Positions 36,252 through 46,590 of a stretch of 64,000 nucleotides of DNA are shown piece by piece (position 1 is the stretch's first letter; every line of letters starts with the position of its first letter). The stretch lies in the IMG/VR virus record IMGVR_UViG_3300006802_000077, positions 1 to 64,000 of that record; one strand, given 5' to 3'. Under the pieces are notes generated by a model, which saw only the letters and a list, made by a program, of their open reading frames with translations, ran no database searches and was not told where the DNA came from. The DNA comes from a virus. The position numbers and the translations under genes were made by a program.

Positions 36252-37883
36252 ATGGCAAACACAGTAATTCAGTTAAAATGGTCGGAGGTAACAAACACTC
36301 CAACAACACTAAATGTCGCTGAACCTGCTTATTCAAATATTTCCAATAAACTGTTTATTGGATTATCAGATTCTAGTGTAATTGCCATTGGTGGTAAACA
36401 TTATACAGACATTATTGATGCGGCTACTGCACAAGACACAGGAGATACCTTAGTTTTAAGGGATGCAGATGGTTCTTTTAGTGCAAATATAATTACTGCT
36501 AATGGTATTACCGCTAATATAACCGGTTCAGCAGATTCTCTAACAACACCTAGATGGTTTAATATCAATGGTGATGTTGACGATTCAAATACAAGTTTTA
36601 ATGGCACGGCTAATGTTGACATAACCTTAGAATTAAAGAATACTGGTGTTACTGCTGGTGATTATGGTGGATCTTCAAACATTCCTGTTTTTAATGTCGA
36701 TGAAGACGGTCGAATTGTTTCTGCTGCCAATGTTAGTATCACAACATCTTTAGGTATTGCGGCTAATACTGGAACCGATAGTATTGCTCTTGCTACCGAT
36801 ACACTCACCTTTGAAGGTTTAGATGGTGTTGTTACTGAAATTGATGCTACTGCAAATAAAGTTAAGTTCAACGTTGACAGTACAGTTATCAGAACATCTG
36901 GCGGACAAACAATTGGTGGTGATTTAGCAATTACAGGTAATCTTGTAATTAGTGGTGAAACAATCACACAAGATGTATCAACAATAAGAACAGAAGATGC
37001 TTTGATAGAAATGGCAGCAAACAATGCTGCTGATGCTGTTGATATTGGTTTCTTTGGTCAATACAATGATGGTGTTGACAAATATACAGCTTTCTATCGA
37101 GATGCTTCCGATTCTGGCAATTACAAATTATTGGTTAATGGCACAGAAAAACCACTTGCGGCTAATACTGTAAATGCTACTGCTTTCGCAGTAGGAACTT
37201 TGGTTGCAAATATAACTGGAGGAACAGTTTCAGGTTTAACTTCTGACATTTCAGTTTCCGATGGTGGTACTGGCGCAAGTTCATTTACTGCTGGTCAAAT
37301 GCTTGTTGGTGATGGAACAAATGCTCTACAGTCATTAGCTAATACAGGCACCGCAGGAACATATGCTAATGCATCACACGTTCCTGTAATTACAACAGAC
37401 GATTATGGTCGTGTTTCTGGTGTGACGCCCACAGCAATTTCTATTGATGCAGCTGCAATTTCTAGTGGCACATTACCGATCAGCCGTGGTGGTACAAACC
37501 AAACATCATTTACTTCTGACCAATTAGTAACCTTTGATGGTACATCTTTAGCATCTAGAGCAAATGTATCTCAAACAGCTACGGGTTTGTTGGGTGAAGC
37601 AAATACAATTACTTCTCTTTCTTTCGATGGTATAACTGGTGGTATTACCGCTTATACTTCAGACTTAATATCAATTGGTGCCGCTCAAGTTACTTCAGGT
37701 ACTTTAATTGTTGAAAGAGGAGGTACAGGAGCATCTTCGTTTACTGCTAATGGTGTTGTTATTTCTGGAACTACTTCAACCAGTGCTCTTAGCACTTTAA
37801 CTTCATCAACGGAAGGTCATGTTTTACAAATAAATGCGTCAGGATTACCAACATTTGCACATTTGCAAGGTGGAACATTCTAA
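36252..37883 (+). CDS. Tail fibre protein with GGTGA repeats
   Basis: The product is 543 residues. The N-terminus 'MANTVIQLKWSEVTNTPTTL' is paralogous to that of the gene at 38407 and probably forms the attachment module. A stalk of repeats follows ('TLEGLDGVV', 'IGGDLAITGNLVISGETI', 'EDALIEMA'). The distal half has the classic trimeric fibre repeats 'SDGGTGASSFTAGQMLVG', 'ISRGGTNQTSFTSDQLV' and 'ERGGTGASSFTANGVVI'. RBS AGGAAA precedes the ATG. No intramolecular chaperone domain is evident. Receptor-recognition role is inferred from fold type. Confidence 0.75.
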   Translation: MANTVIQLKWSEVTNTPTTLNVAEPAYSNISNKLFIGLSDSSVIAIGGKHYTDIIDAATAQDTGDTLVLRDADGSFSANIITANGITANITGSADSLTTPRWFNINGDVDDSNTSFNGTANVDITLELKNTGVTAGDYGGSSNIPVFNVDEDGRIVSAANVSITTSLGIAANTGTDSIALATDTLTFEGLDGVVTEIDATANKVKFNVDSTVIRTSGGQTIGGDLAITGNLVISGETITQDVSTIRTEDALIEMAANNAADAVDIGFFGQYNDGVDKYTAFYRDASDSGNYKLLVNGTEKPLAANTVNATAFAVGTLVANITGGTVSGLTSDISVSDGGTGASSFTAGQMLVGDGTNALQSLANTGTAGTYANASHVPVITTDDYGRVSGVTPTAISIDAAAISSGTLPISRGGTNQTSFTSDQLVTFDGTSLASRANVSQTATGLLGEANTITSLSFDGITGGITAYTSDLISIGAAQVTSGTLIVERGGTGASSFTANGVVISGTTSTSALSTLTSSTEGHVLQINASGLPTFAHLQGGTF

Positions 37884-37906
37884 ATTTAAAATGAAAAGGA
37901 AATATT

Positions 37907-38407
37907 ATGAGTGCAGAGTTTTCAAACAAATACCAGGAGATTTTATTTGACAATTTTATATCGATTGTTAAACAAAATTTAATGTTTCAAACTCAAATAC
38001 AGTTAACGGAAATTGCTGTAAAAGAGCGTGATGAATTGAAAGAAAAATATGATAAAACTTTAAAAGATTTTAATGAAGCAAAAAATGAAATTGCTCATTT
38101 AAAACCTTTTAAAAATAAAGTAGTTGACAATAATACAAATTTAGAAGACACTAAAAGAATTCAAGGCGCTTTAAACGATTCAATGAAAAAAATTAATGTC
38201 TTAAAAGAACAATTTGAAGAATTGAAAAAGTATACTACTGTTTTAGAATCTTTAATTCCTCCAACAAAATTGAAAAAAATAAAACCTGTAGTTGAAAAAC
38301 AAAAAAGTGAAGTTGTGATAGATACAATTAAAACTCAATCTCAACAACCTCAAGAAGTTTTGGTAGAAACACAAGAACCAAAACTTGATAATATAAGTAC
38401 ATTTTAA
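37907..38407 (+). CDS. Coiled-coil protein between fibre genes
   Basis: This 166-residue protein is largely helical: residues about 45-115 ('ERDELKEKYDKTLKDF', 'KKINVLKEQFEELKKYTTVL') are highly charged with heptad leucines. The C-terminus is proline/glutamine-rich and probably disordered. RBS AAGGAA lies 6 bases before the ATG. It overlaps the next fibre gene by one base (TAATG). It could be a fibre assembly factor (compare small helical chaperones such as T4 gp57A in role only) or a virion spacer. I do not recognise a family. Confidence 0.5.
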   Translation: MSAEFSNKYQEILFDNFISIVKQNLMFQTQIQLTEIAVKERDELKEKYDKTLKDFNEAKNEIAHLKPFKNKVVDNNTNLEDTKRIQGALNDSMKKINVLKEQFEELKKYTTVLESLIPPTKLKKIKPVVEKQKSEVVIDTIKTQSQQPQEVLVETQEPKLDNISTF

Positions 38408-39090
38408 TGTCTAATACAATAATTCAGTTAAAATACTCTACAGAAACAGGAAATGTTCCTGTTGATTTGGCTAATGGTGAATTAGCTATAAATCATGCTG
38501 ATGGTAAATTATTTTTCTTAGGTCAAGGCGGTGTTACCTATACAGATATATATTCTGGTCCAGGTGGATTAGATACTGAAATCCAATTTAATGATTCGGG
38601 TATATTAAATGGTAATTCGGGTTTAACATTTGATAAAACAACAGCAACATTAACTGTTGGAACTACAAATGTAACTGGAAGAATAGAAGCTTCTTATACT
38701 CATGCAAATGGAGCTTTTGATAAAGCAAATGATGTTGGTACATTTTCTCAATCTGCTTATGATGCGGCCAATGCAGCACTAGGTGCAACATCAACACCTT
38801 TCACAGCAAATAGTTACTATTACAATGGGACAGGTTCGACAAGCGTTTTCTATTCACCTTTAGATGAAATTTTATCGGCAAATAATACAATGGTCACACT
38901 AGACGGATTGATACAAGTTCCGGGTTTACATTATGTAACATCTGCTAATGCAGTATCTTTTTACTCCACACCAACACTAAATACTGTTATCGAAATCAGA
39001 ACACTACAAAATTTAGCTTCTGGTGTTGAAGACCAAGTCGGTGCTTCTCAATCAGAATCTATTGCTTATGCAATAGCTCTTGGGGGTTAA
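38407..39090 (+). CDS. Short tail fibre protein, paralogue of the 36252 N-terminus
   Basis: The 227-residue product begins 'MSNTIIQLKYSTETGNVPVDL', clearly related to the start of the 36252 protein, and continues 'LANGELAINHADGKLFFLG', a fibre-shaft phrase. The 'ASYTHANGAFDKANDVGTFSQSAYDAANAAL' stretch (two pieces of one repeat) resembles the 'A-x-x-(H/Q)-A-N-A-A-F-x-x-A-N' repeats of cyanophage fibres. The C-terminal 80 residues form a small beta domain ('TMVTLDGLIQVPGLHYVTS'). A short fibre or fibre base. Confidence 0.65.
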   Translation: MSNTIIQLKYSTETGNVPVDLANGELAINHADGKLFFLGQGGVTYTDIYSGPGGLDTEIQFNDSGILNGNSGLTFDKTTATLTVGTTNVTGRIEASYTHANGAFDKANDVGTFSQSAYDAANAALGATSTPFTANSYYYNGTGSTSVFYSPLDEILSANNTMVTLDGLIQVPGLHYVTSANAVSFYSTPTLNTVIEIRTLQNLASGVEDQVGASQSESIAYAIALGG

Positions 39091-39098
39091 TAGGAAAA

Positions 39099-42000
39099 AT
39101 GGCAAAACAACTAATACATGATTATACATTTACACCTTCTGCAAATACGGTTGTAATTAATTCCGTAGTAAAAGAAGAACGATTATTATTGATTACCAAT
39201 GTAAATAGTGGCATACCAATTTATTTGTTTAGTGACCCCGCAAAAAAATACAATTCAGTTACCCATGATTATGAAGCTGAAACGACAACGGTTGTTTTAG
39301 AATACAACTGTACTGCAATGACGGATAGTGACCCATTGCAAATCTTTATCGAATCGGATGCAGCAACAATGGAAATGTCTGATACATTTCTTGATGCTGT
39401 TTCTAAAATCCGTGTTTCTACTCCAGAAAACTTAATTGATACCGACTTTGAATACGGATTGCAATCAACAAAATGGGAAACATTAGAACGTGTCAAAAAT
39501 ATTCCAACATTTTTCAGTAGAACTGGAGATGATAGTTTAGTTATAACGGGAATGACCACTATTTCTGGTAGTGATGTTGTCACAGTATCTACTGAAGTTG
39601 AACATAATTTTGCTAAAGGTTATCCAGTACTTGTTGTAGGTTCAAAAAATATTACTTGTGATGGTGGATTTGTAGTTACTAATATTTTGAATTTAAATTC
39701 TTTTCAATACAAAGCAAAAGGTATACAAAATTTCACAGGTTCCATTCTAGATACCTATACGCAAGTTTTTCCAGCAAACAAATACCAAGGCACAGAATTT
39801 AAATTAGATAATATTAATTCTATTGTAACTGATGAAGCTGCTGGCGGTTCAAAATTAACAGTTACAACTGCTTTTCCTACAGCTTTTGCAAATAACACAA
39901 GTTTCTTTTTAACAAATAGTGTCAGTACATTAGAAGAAAGAATTGATGCGGCCAATGCTGTTGTTTTTGATAATTTTGATTCATTAAGTATTTCGTCATA
40001 TACATCAAATGTTTCAGGTTCAGTTGTTGGAAGCGCTAAAGGTTTAATAGACGTTGATGATTATATTGCAAGAGAAGCATTCTATTTTGATATGGCTGAT
40101 GTTACTTTTAGTGGTTCTCCAAACTATACCTTAACTTTTCCTTACAAACATGGATTTGCTGATAAAACTTATGTTGTTTGGAATCCTGGCGCTGGTGAAA
40201 CTTTATATGGAACCGATTCAGGATATTGGAACACAAATTTTGGCGGTGGCCAGATGTGGGCTGGATATGGTTATGTTCTTAGGAGAGTTGATGATTATAC
40301 GTTTTGGTTGGAAAGAGGATGGAATAACACAAATCGAATAGCAGTAACACAACCTACAATACCTTCATATAACAATAGTACAACTAGAAGTTGTTTTATG
40401 AGAGGTTATTGGTTGGAGTATCACGGTTACTTTTACAGTAATTATAGTATTTTTAATGGATATTACGAATGGCAAGTCTCCGGCCAAGCAAGTAAAGATC
40501 CAGCCTTGACTGTAGGAGGTTCAAACGCTACTCCTTGTGCTTTTTATAACATAAATCCTTATTTTACTCACCAATACACTTGGTCTGGAATGAATATTAG
40601 TGGTATGGGCACAACCAATGGTTATATTTCCGGTCAATATCTCTATAACCTCCGAGACCCCTATGATAATTACTATCGGTATTCTCCTTTTATCTATTAT
40701 CCTTATGGATATATCCGTCAAGGATCCTATCTTCAAAATGGATTTTATCAATATCGATACTATTATACTTGGTCGGCTGCATCCGGATCCAGTCCAGTAA
40801 CTTTTGGTGCTGGGAGTCCTTATTTTATTATGGTTCCATTAGTATTAAATACAAACAGAAATACTTTTTATTTGGAAAACCATGGTTTGTCAACAGATGA
40901 CCAGGTTAAAATGTCATATAGTGTTTCTGGATTAAGTCCAATTCAAAATAGAGTTAGTATCGTAACAAACAATACTGAATATCCAATAGAATATGTTGAC
41001 ACAAATAGATTTAGATTAAAAAGTGATACAGGTACAATACTTCAACTTCAATCTCCAGGTTCAAACGGAACATTTACTTTTACATCTAATGTTGCAAATA
41101 CATTATCTGACACAATTTATATACAAAATAGTTTATTAAGTGATAATACAGCTGTTATCTATAATGCAAATGGAAATTCTGATTTAGGAGGACTGTCAAA
41201 CAATTCAACTTACTATGTTTTCCAAAAACAAAACAATAGATTTAGATTGACTTCTACAGAAGGTGGTTTGGTTGGAAGTCCCTTAACAGTTTATCACAGC
41301 AGTTCAAATTATTCATTTGATTATATTTACACAGGTACTCATGGAAAAACTTCTGCAAATAATGGAGATTTAGCAATATATACAGCTACAACTCCAATTG
41401 GCGGTTTAAAAAATGGAAATTATTATTATGTAAGATACTATGATACAACTAGATTTACGTTGCACAGGTCTTATGCTGGTGCTGTAAACAATACAGACAA
41501 AATTAACTTAGCATATCCTTTTACTGGTACTGGTCAATTACAATTTACATCAGTTGTTGATTTTTCTGCCGCAGGTACAGGAGAACATTTATTAACTGCA
41601 ACAGAATTTGGTGCTGCAGATGGTGTTTATAAAATAACAAATGATGTTTCTTCAAATACATTTGAGTTATTAACAAATTCCACAATTAAATCTAGAGATT
41701 ATCAATTAGCAATTAGTACACTTGGTATGATTCCAGAGTTTAATGCAATTCGAGTTCCAGGCCATGGTTTCACACAAAAAACTCTTATTACATATGAAAC
41801 AACAGGAACAGCAATAAATGGTTTAAACAATGCAGCTTCCTATTATACATACGTTTTAGGTCCAGATTGGTTCTCACTTGCAAATACTGTTTCTGATATT
41901 GATACTGGTAATATAGTTCAATTTGATACTTCTGGTGCTAGTGGAACACATAGAATTTATACGAATTCTGTTTCTGGTGAAAAAGCTGGAAAAGGAACCA

Positions 42001-44456
42001 TAACTGTATCAGCAACAGAAAAAGTGATTACTGGAACAAACACAAACTTCACTTCAGTATTTACTTCAGGTGATGATTTTGTAATTTATTATCCACCAGA
42101 TACAACAACAATTTCCGTAACAGCAAACAATTTAAATGAAACATTTACATATAGTGGTTCACACGGATATAGTGATGGTGATATAGTTAAGATTAGTTGG
42201 ACTGGTACTGCAATTACAGGAATAAATCCTGATGTTTTCTATTATCTAAATCAATCATCAACCACTTTGCCGTTGCAAGAATTCACATTACACCCAACAT
42301 ATAGTGATGCTATATCAGGAACAAATGTTATTACTTTTTCTTCAAACGGGTCCGGAGTTCAAAGTACCAAATATTCCGATGTTGGTACAAGATATGTTGA
42401 TAAAATTGATTTTGTTAATGGCCAAACGCAAGTGTCATTGGAAAATGAAATTGTTGATTCTGCAACAGATGTAGAATATGCGATTCCTTCTGGTTTATTA
42501 ATTCGTGCAGATGGATTTGCATTACATAGACCATATGATGGCGGTGTTGAATTGATTCCGTCATCTAATCCTGACGGAAATATGGTAAGACAAACAAGAA
42601 AATATTTCCGTTATCAATCTGGTAAAGGCATACAAGTTAGTTTAGCTGTTAATTTTAGTCCGACTACTCCAATTGATACTTTAACTAGAAGTGGAACAAC
42701 AGCAACGATTACAACAAGATACCCACATCGACTTACTGCTGGTTTAAATGTTGTCGTTTCTGGTGCAACTACTGCTAGTGCAAATAATTATTGGAATGGT
42801 GAATTTACAATTGACACAACTACAGATTATGATTTTACGTTTACTTTACCTGGAACTCCTGATGAAACTACTGCTGGAGGTTTAATTGAATTTTATGTAA
42901 AATCTTGGCAAAATAGTTTGTTGCGTTGTGGTTTATTTGATGACCAAAATGGATTGTTCTATGAGTATGATGGACAAGCTTTGTATGCGGTAAGACGAAG
43001 TTCAACAACACAAATTAGTGGAACTTCTTCTGTAACATATAAGAGTTCTTTAATTGTAGGAACAAATACAAAATATTCTTCACAACTATCAGCAGGTGAA
43101 AGAATCGTAATTAAAGGACAAACATATTTAATTACACAAATTGATAGTGATACTCAAATGTATGTTTTACCAAGTTATACTGGTTCAACATTAGGTGGTG
43201 CAATCATCACAAAGATTATTGACACTAGAGTACCACAGTCACAATGGAATATTGACAAGGCTGATGGAACAGGACCAACAGGATTCTCATTAGATATACA
43301 TAAGATTCAAATGGCTTATATTGATTATTCTTGGTACGGTGCAGGTAAAGTCAGATTTGGATTTAAAGACCAAGACGGTATAGCAAGATATTTCCATCAG
43401 TTTGTACACGGAAATAAACAAACTGAAGCTTATATGCGTTCAGGTAATTTACCTTCCAGGTATGAGTTATTGAATATTGGAGAACCAACATATGTTCCGG
43501 CTTTAGCCCATTGGGGAACATCTGTTATTATGGATGGTAGATTCGATGACGATAAGGCATACGTTTTTACCGCTTCGAGTACTCCGTTTAACTTATCTGG
43601 TTCTGTCACACTTGATTTAACTGCAAGAGTAGAAACAACAAGTTATTATTATAATATATCCGGTAATCAATTAAAAACTATTGGATACGCATTAGATACA
43701 ACATCAAACACTTTGTTCAATGGTATTTCTGATGGCTTGGTAATAAGTGGTACTGGATTACAAGCTGGAACAAAGACTAGCAATCCATATAATTCAACTA
43801 TCACTCCATATCAGCCGTATTTGGGGGCAATTTATTCTTCAATAGGTTATAGTTCCAGAACCACCAGAAACTTAATTGTTTTGGATAGACAACCTACCGG
43901 CACGGCAGCTAATGGCACATATACAATAACATATCCGACAACACAAACCGTTACGGGTGTTATACCATTGATTTCAATTCGATTGGCTCCTAGTGTTGAT
44001 ACCGGTTCACCAGGATTATTAGGTGAAAGAGAAATTATTAACCGGATGCAATTGATTTTATCGAGTGTTGGTATTCTCTCAACACACACAGTTGAAGTTC
44101 AATTGGTATTGAATGGAACTTTAAGTACTAATACTTGGCAACGAGTTAACAGTCCAAGTTTGAGTCAGTTGTTGTATCATAGTAATAAAGATACAATTTA
44201 TGGTGGTGCTATTGCATATTCATTCCGAGCGCAAGGTGGTACAGGAACAACAGGTCGTACACCTTCGTTAACGCAACAAGACCTCGGTGAAGTTGCAACA
44301 TTAGGTAATTCAATACTTGGTGGTAACGGTACTTTCCCAGATGGTCCAGACGTTTTGACTGTAACTGCTAGATTGATTGAAGATGCCTCGACAGTTTCCA
44401 GTACAAATCCATTTGAAATTACCGGCCGTATTTCTTGGTCAGAGAGTCAGGCATAA
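39099..44456 (+). CDS. Large tail structural protein with HG-repeat modules (1785 aa)
   Basis: The middle part (residues about 570-1130) has repeated 80-100-residue beta modules of the form '(N/H)HG(L/F)...D...V-x-Y...G-x-(I)-x-G-L-x-N-x-x-x-Y-Y-V...R-F-x-L'. Examples are 'LENHGLSTDDQVKMSYS', 'IGGLKNGNYYYVRYYDTTRFTL' and 'VPGHGFTQKTLITYE'. Residues about 420-560 are unusually rich in tyrosine, tryptophan and glycine. 'ISGTSSVTYKSSLIVGTNTK' and 'VITGTNTNFTSVFTSGDD' are the small 'GTxTxFTS' module also seen in gp13. The C-terminal third ('SWYGAGKVRFGFKDQDG', 'GNLPSRYELLN') is a conserved-looking globular domain. Probably a long tail fibre or baseplate appendage; the specific role is unknown. 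Confidence 0.6.
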   Translation: MAKQLIHDYTFTPSANTVVINSVVKEERLLLITNVNSGIPIYLFSDPAKKYNSVTHDYEAETTTVVLEYNCTAMTDSDPLQIFIESDAATMEMSDTFLDAVSKIRVSTPENLIDTDFEYGLQSTKWETLERVKNIPTFFSRTGDDSLVITGMTTISGSDVVTVSTEVEHNFAKGYPVLVVGSKNITCDGGFVVTNILNLNSFQYKAKGIQNFTGSILDTYTQVFPANKYQGTEFKLDNINSIVTDEAAGGSKLTVTTAFPTAFANNTSFFLTNSVSTLEERIDAANAVVFDNFDSLSISSYTSNVSGSVVGSAKGLIDVDDYIAREAFYFDMADVTFSGSPNYTLTFPYKHGFADKTYVVWNPGAGETLYGTDSGYWNTNFGGGQMWAGYGYVLRRVDDYTFWLERGWNNTNRIAVTQPTIPSYNNSTTRSCFMRGYWLEYHGYFYSNYSIFNGYYEWQVSGQASKDPALTVGGSNATPCAFYNINPYFTHQYTWSGMNISGMGTTNGYISGQYLYNLRDPYDNYYRYSPFIYYPYGYIRQGSYLQNGFYQYRYYYTWSAASGSSPVTFGAGSPYFIMVPLVLNTNRNTFYLENHGLSTDDQVKMSYSVSGLSPIQNRVSIVTNNTEYPIEYVDTNRFRLKSDTGTILQLQSPGSNGTFTFTSNVANTLSDTIYIQNSLLSDNTAVIYNANGNSDLGGLSNNSTYYVFQKQNNRFRLTSTEGGLVGSPLTVYHSSSNYSFDYIYTGTHGKTSANNGDLAIYTATTPIGGLKNGNYYYVRYYDTTRFTLHRSYAGAVNNTDKINLAYPFTGTGQLQFTSVVDFSAAGTGEHLLTATEFGAADGVYKITNDVSSNTFELLTNSTIKSRDYQLAISTLGMIPEFNAIRVPGHGFTQKTLITYETTGTAINGLNNAASYYTYVLGPDWFSLANTVSDIDTGNIVQFDTSGASGTHRIYTNSVSGEKAGKGTITVSATEKVITGTNTNFTSVFTSGDDFVIYYPPDTTTISVTANNLNETFTYSGSHGYSDGDIVKISWTGTAITGINPDVFYYLNQSSTTLPLQEFTLHPTYSDAISGTNVITFSSNGSGVQSTKYSDVGTRYVDKIDFVNGQTQVSLENEIVDSATDVEYAIPSGLLIRADGFALHRPYDGGVELIPSSNPDGNMVRQTRKYFRYQSGKGIQVSLAVNFSPTTPIDTLTRSGTTATITTRYPHRLTAGLNVVVSGATTASANNYWNGEFTIDTTTDYDFTFTLPGTPDETTAGGLIEFYVKSWQNSLLRCGLFDDQNGLFYEYDGQALYAVRRSSTTQISGTSSVTYKSSLIVGTNTKYSSQLSAGERIVIKGQTYLITQIDSDTQMYVLPSYTGSTLGGAIITKIIDTRVPQSQWNIDKADGTGPTGFSLDIHKIQMAYIDYSWYGAGKVRFGFKDQDGIARYFHQFVHGNKQTEAYMRSGNLPSRYELLNIGEPTYVPALAHWGTSVIMDGRFDDDKAYVFTASSTPFNLSGSVTLDLTARVETTSYYYNISGNQLKTIGYALDTTSNTLFNGISDGLVISGTGLQAGTKTSNPYNSTITPYQPYLGAIYSSIGYSSRTTRNLIVLDRQPTGTAANGTYTITYPTTQTVTGVIPLISIRLAPSVDTGSPGLLGEREIINRMQLILSSVGILSTHTVEVQLVLNGTLSTNTWQRVNSPSLSQLLYHSNKDTIYGGAIAYSFRAQGGTGTTGRTPSLTQQDLGEVATLGNSILGGNGTFPDGPDVLTVTARLIEDASTVSSTNPFEITGRISWSESQA

Positions 44457-46198
44457 TGGCATATCAAAAAGTTTCACCCGAATATATCGAAACACAAGGC
44501 TCTTTAGCTGGAGATATATTAACTTCGAACGGTTCGAATACATATTGGACAACACCTGATTATGTTTCGTCTTCAGCTGGAGGATGGATTTTAGGTGATA
44601 TATTCATCAATAGTGGAACAGATTCGAATTCAAATAGTACAGGAGCTTTAAAAGTTGCTGGTGGTATTGGTGTTAGTGGAAATGTATTTGCCAATTCAGT
44701 TGAAGTTTTAGAACAAATTGATTTAACACCCAACGACCATAGAGATTATAAAGAAGGTCGTTTATTTTATGACTCGGAACATAAGACATTAAATTATTAT
44801 AATGATGTTAATGCTGGATTTCCTATTGAACTTGGTGAAAATGTTTTAATACGAATTTTTAATTCAACAAATGCTCAAATAAACATAGGCGCTCCTGTAA
44901 CACTTTCAGGACTCACTACAGAAGGTGTACCAAAAGGAGTTTTAGCTGATGCTTCCACACCAACACTATATAACTTTTCTGGATTAGCTGGTCATAATAT
45001 CGCTAACGGAACATACGGATATGTTGTTGCAGCCGGTATTGTTAGAGGCATGGACACTTCATCCTTAACTGAAGGTGGTCGAGCATTCGTTGGCTTTGCA
45101 ACACCAGGTACTATTGTACAACCATCACCAAGTTATCCAAATTATCCTATGTGTATTGGTTATGTTGCAAAATCTGATGCAGTAAATGGTATATTTGTTG
45201 TTGAGCAACAGAATCACTCCGTAAATTCTTTTAGAGTTTTAAATGACGCTAGAGTTGATGGCACACTAACAGCTGCAAATTTAGAAATTTTAGGAACACA
45301 AACTACTGTTGCTGTCAATAATCTTGAAGTTGTAGATACTTTTATTTATTTGGGCGGTGGTGATTCAATCACATCACCTAATGTTACTGGTGTTAATGGT
45401 TTAAATGACTTATCTTTTAAAGGACATTACGAAGGTTCTGGTACAATACAATTTTATGTTGAAATAGATGGAACATCACCCGATACATTTAAATGGTCTT
45501 ATAATGATTTTGTTACTACAGAAGCATCAGCACAAACAATAACAGGTCTTACTCAAACACTATCAAACGGCATTTCAGTTTTGTTTGAAGCAACTTCAGG
45601 ACATACGTTGGGTGATAAATGGTGGGGTGAAGGTTCTCCAATCAACACAGATATTGGTACAGTAGGCAATAGAAACGATAGTGCTATTGGAGGTCCTGGT
45701 TATACTCACATTGGTTGGTTCTTTGATGTAACAGATAATAAATTTAAATTTTTTGATAGATATGATGACGAACCAGAAGGCACAATTGACCCAACATCAG
45801 GCACAGCAAATTGGCATTTAGCTAATTTGGAATTTGGAACAACAAATACAATAACTTCAAATACTACAACATCCAATAGTCGAGTTTTAAACACAGGAAC
45901 ATTAACAGCAACAGATACAAGTTATTTCACATCTGGTGCCAATTCAACATCAAATATTACAGGTGCAGTTGTTGTAACTGGAGGATTAGGTGTATCAGGA
46001 AATGTCTATTGTGCAGGAGAATTGGTTATAGAAGGTTCGGCAAATGGTGATATATCCGGAGTAGATAATATATATGCTAACAATGCTTATTTTAGTCTTG
46101 CTAACACAACAACCTTAGCATTTTCTGATGGTTCACAACAAACTTCTGCTGGACTTAGCAAAGGCTTTTCAGTAGCATTTACTTTTTTAATATTTTAA
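44456..46198 (+). CDS. Tail fibre shaft protein
   Basis: I start at 44456 ('MAYQKVSPEYIETQGSLAGD', 580 residues), which shares one base with the previous stop (TAATG); an in-frame ATG seven codons upstream would overlap more. Fibre-shaft phrases recur: 'NSTGALKVAGGIGVSGNVFA', 'NITGAVVVTGGLGVSGNVYC' and 'TTVAVNNLEVVDTFIYLGGG'. The C-terminus has 'LAFSDGSQQTSAGL', the usual 'F-x-D-G-(S/T)-x-Q-(T)' end of fibre shafts, then a short hydrophobic tail. No S74 autoprotease is visible. Likely a trimeric fibre segment linked to the adhesins that follow. Confidence 0.7.
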   Translation: MAYQKVSPEYIETQGSLAGDILTSNGSNTYWTTPDYVSSSAGGWILGDIFINSGTDSNSNSTGALKVAGGIGVSGNVFANSVEVLEQIDLTPNDHRDYKEGRLFYDSEHKTLNYYNDVNAGFPIELGENVLIRIFNSTNAQINIGAPVTLSGLTTEGVPKGVLADASTPTLYNFSGLAGHNIANGTYGYVVAAGIVRGMDTSSLTEGGRAFVGFATPGTIVQPSPSYPNYPMCIGYVAKSDAVNGIFVVEQQNHSVNSFRVLNDARVDGTLTAANLEILGTQTTVAVNNLEVVDTFIYLGGGDSITSPNVTGVNGLNDLSFKGHYEGSGTIQFYVEIDGTSPDTFKWSYNDFVTTEASAQTITGLTQTLSNGISVLFEATSGHTLGDKWWGEGSPINTDIGTVGNRNDSAIGGPGYTHIGWFFDVTDNKFKFFDRYDDEPEGTIDPTSGTANWHLANLEFGTTNTITSNTTTSNSRVLNTGTLTATDTSYFTSGANSTSNITGAVVVTGGLGVSGNVYCAGELVIEGSANGDISGVDNIYANNAYFSLANTTTLAFSDGSQQTSAGLSKGFSVAFTFLIF

Positions 46199-46219
46199 AT
46201 TATAGATTAAGAGAAAAAT

Positions 46220-46579
46220 ATGGCAAATCCAAATTTACTTAACATGACTGGAATGTACGGTGAAACTGCCGTAGCACAACTTACAACAGGCACAACAAGT
46301 TTGGTGACAAATGCTTCAGCATCTGGTACATTGGTTAAGATAAACAGTTTAATTGTTTCCAATGTGGATGGAACAAATGCAGCAGACGTAAACGCATGGA
46401 TATTAAGAAGTGCTGTTGCTTACAATATTGCTTCAACAATTTCTGTTCCGGCCGATGCAACTCTTGTTTTAATTTCAAAAGACACTTCAATTTATTTACA
46501 AGAAAACGACACTTTGCAATTGTCTGCTGGTACGTCTGGTGACTTAGAAGTTGTTTGTAGTTATGAAGTTATATCATAA
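46220..46579 (+). CDS. Small virion structural protein
   Basis: This is a 119-residue beta-rich protein ('GTTSLVTNASASGTLVKINS', 'ISVPADATLVLISKDTSIYL', 'DTLQLSAGTSGDLEVVCSYE'). Proteins of this size and pattern occur in fibre clusters of marine T4-like phages; I know no function. It has a plausible fibre-tip or decoration fold resembling a small jelly-roll. It sits between a fibre shaft gene and glycine-rich adhesins. A weak AGAG-type RBS precedes the start. Confidence 0.55.
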   Translation: MANPNLLNMTGMYGETAVAQLTTGTTSLVTNASASGTLVKINSLIVSNVDGTNAADVNAWILRSAVAYNIASTISVPADATLVLISKDTSIYLQENDTLQLSAGTSGDLEVVCSYEVIS

Positions 46580-46590
46580 GGTAATTAACC

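Noticed and set aside
36401-37024. Reverse-strand open frames under the 36252 fibre gene
   Set aside because: They lie wholly inside a well-supported fibre gene, are antisense to all neighbours and have no recognisable domain.
44435-44455. Start at 44435 for the fibre shaft gene
   Set aside because: The ATG at 44456 gives a TAATG coupling like its neighbours and a sensible N-terminus 'MAYQKVSPEY'.
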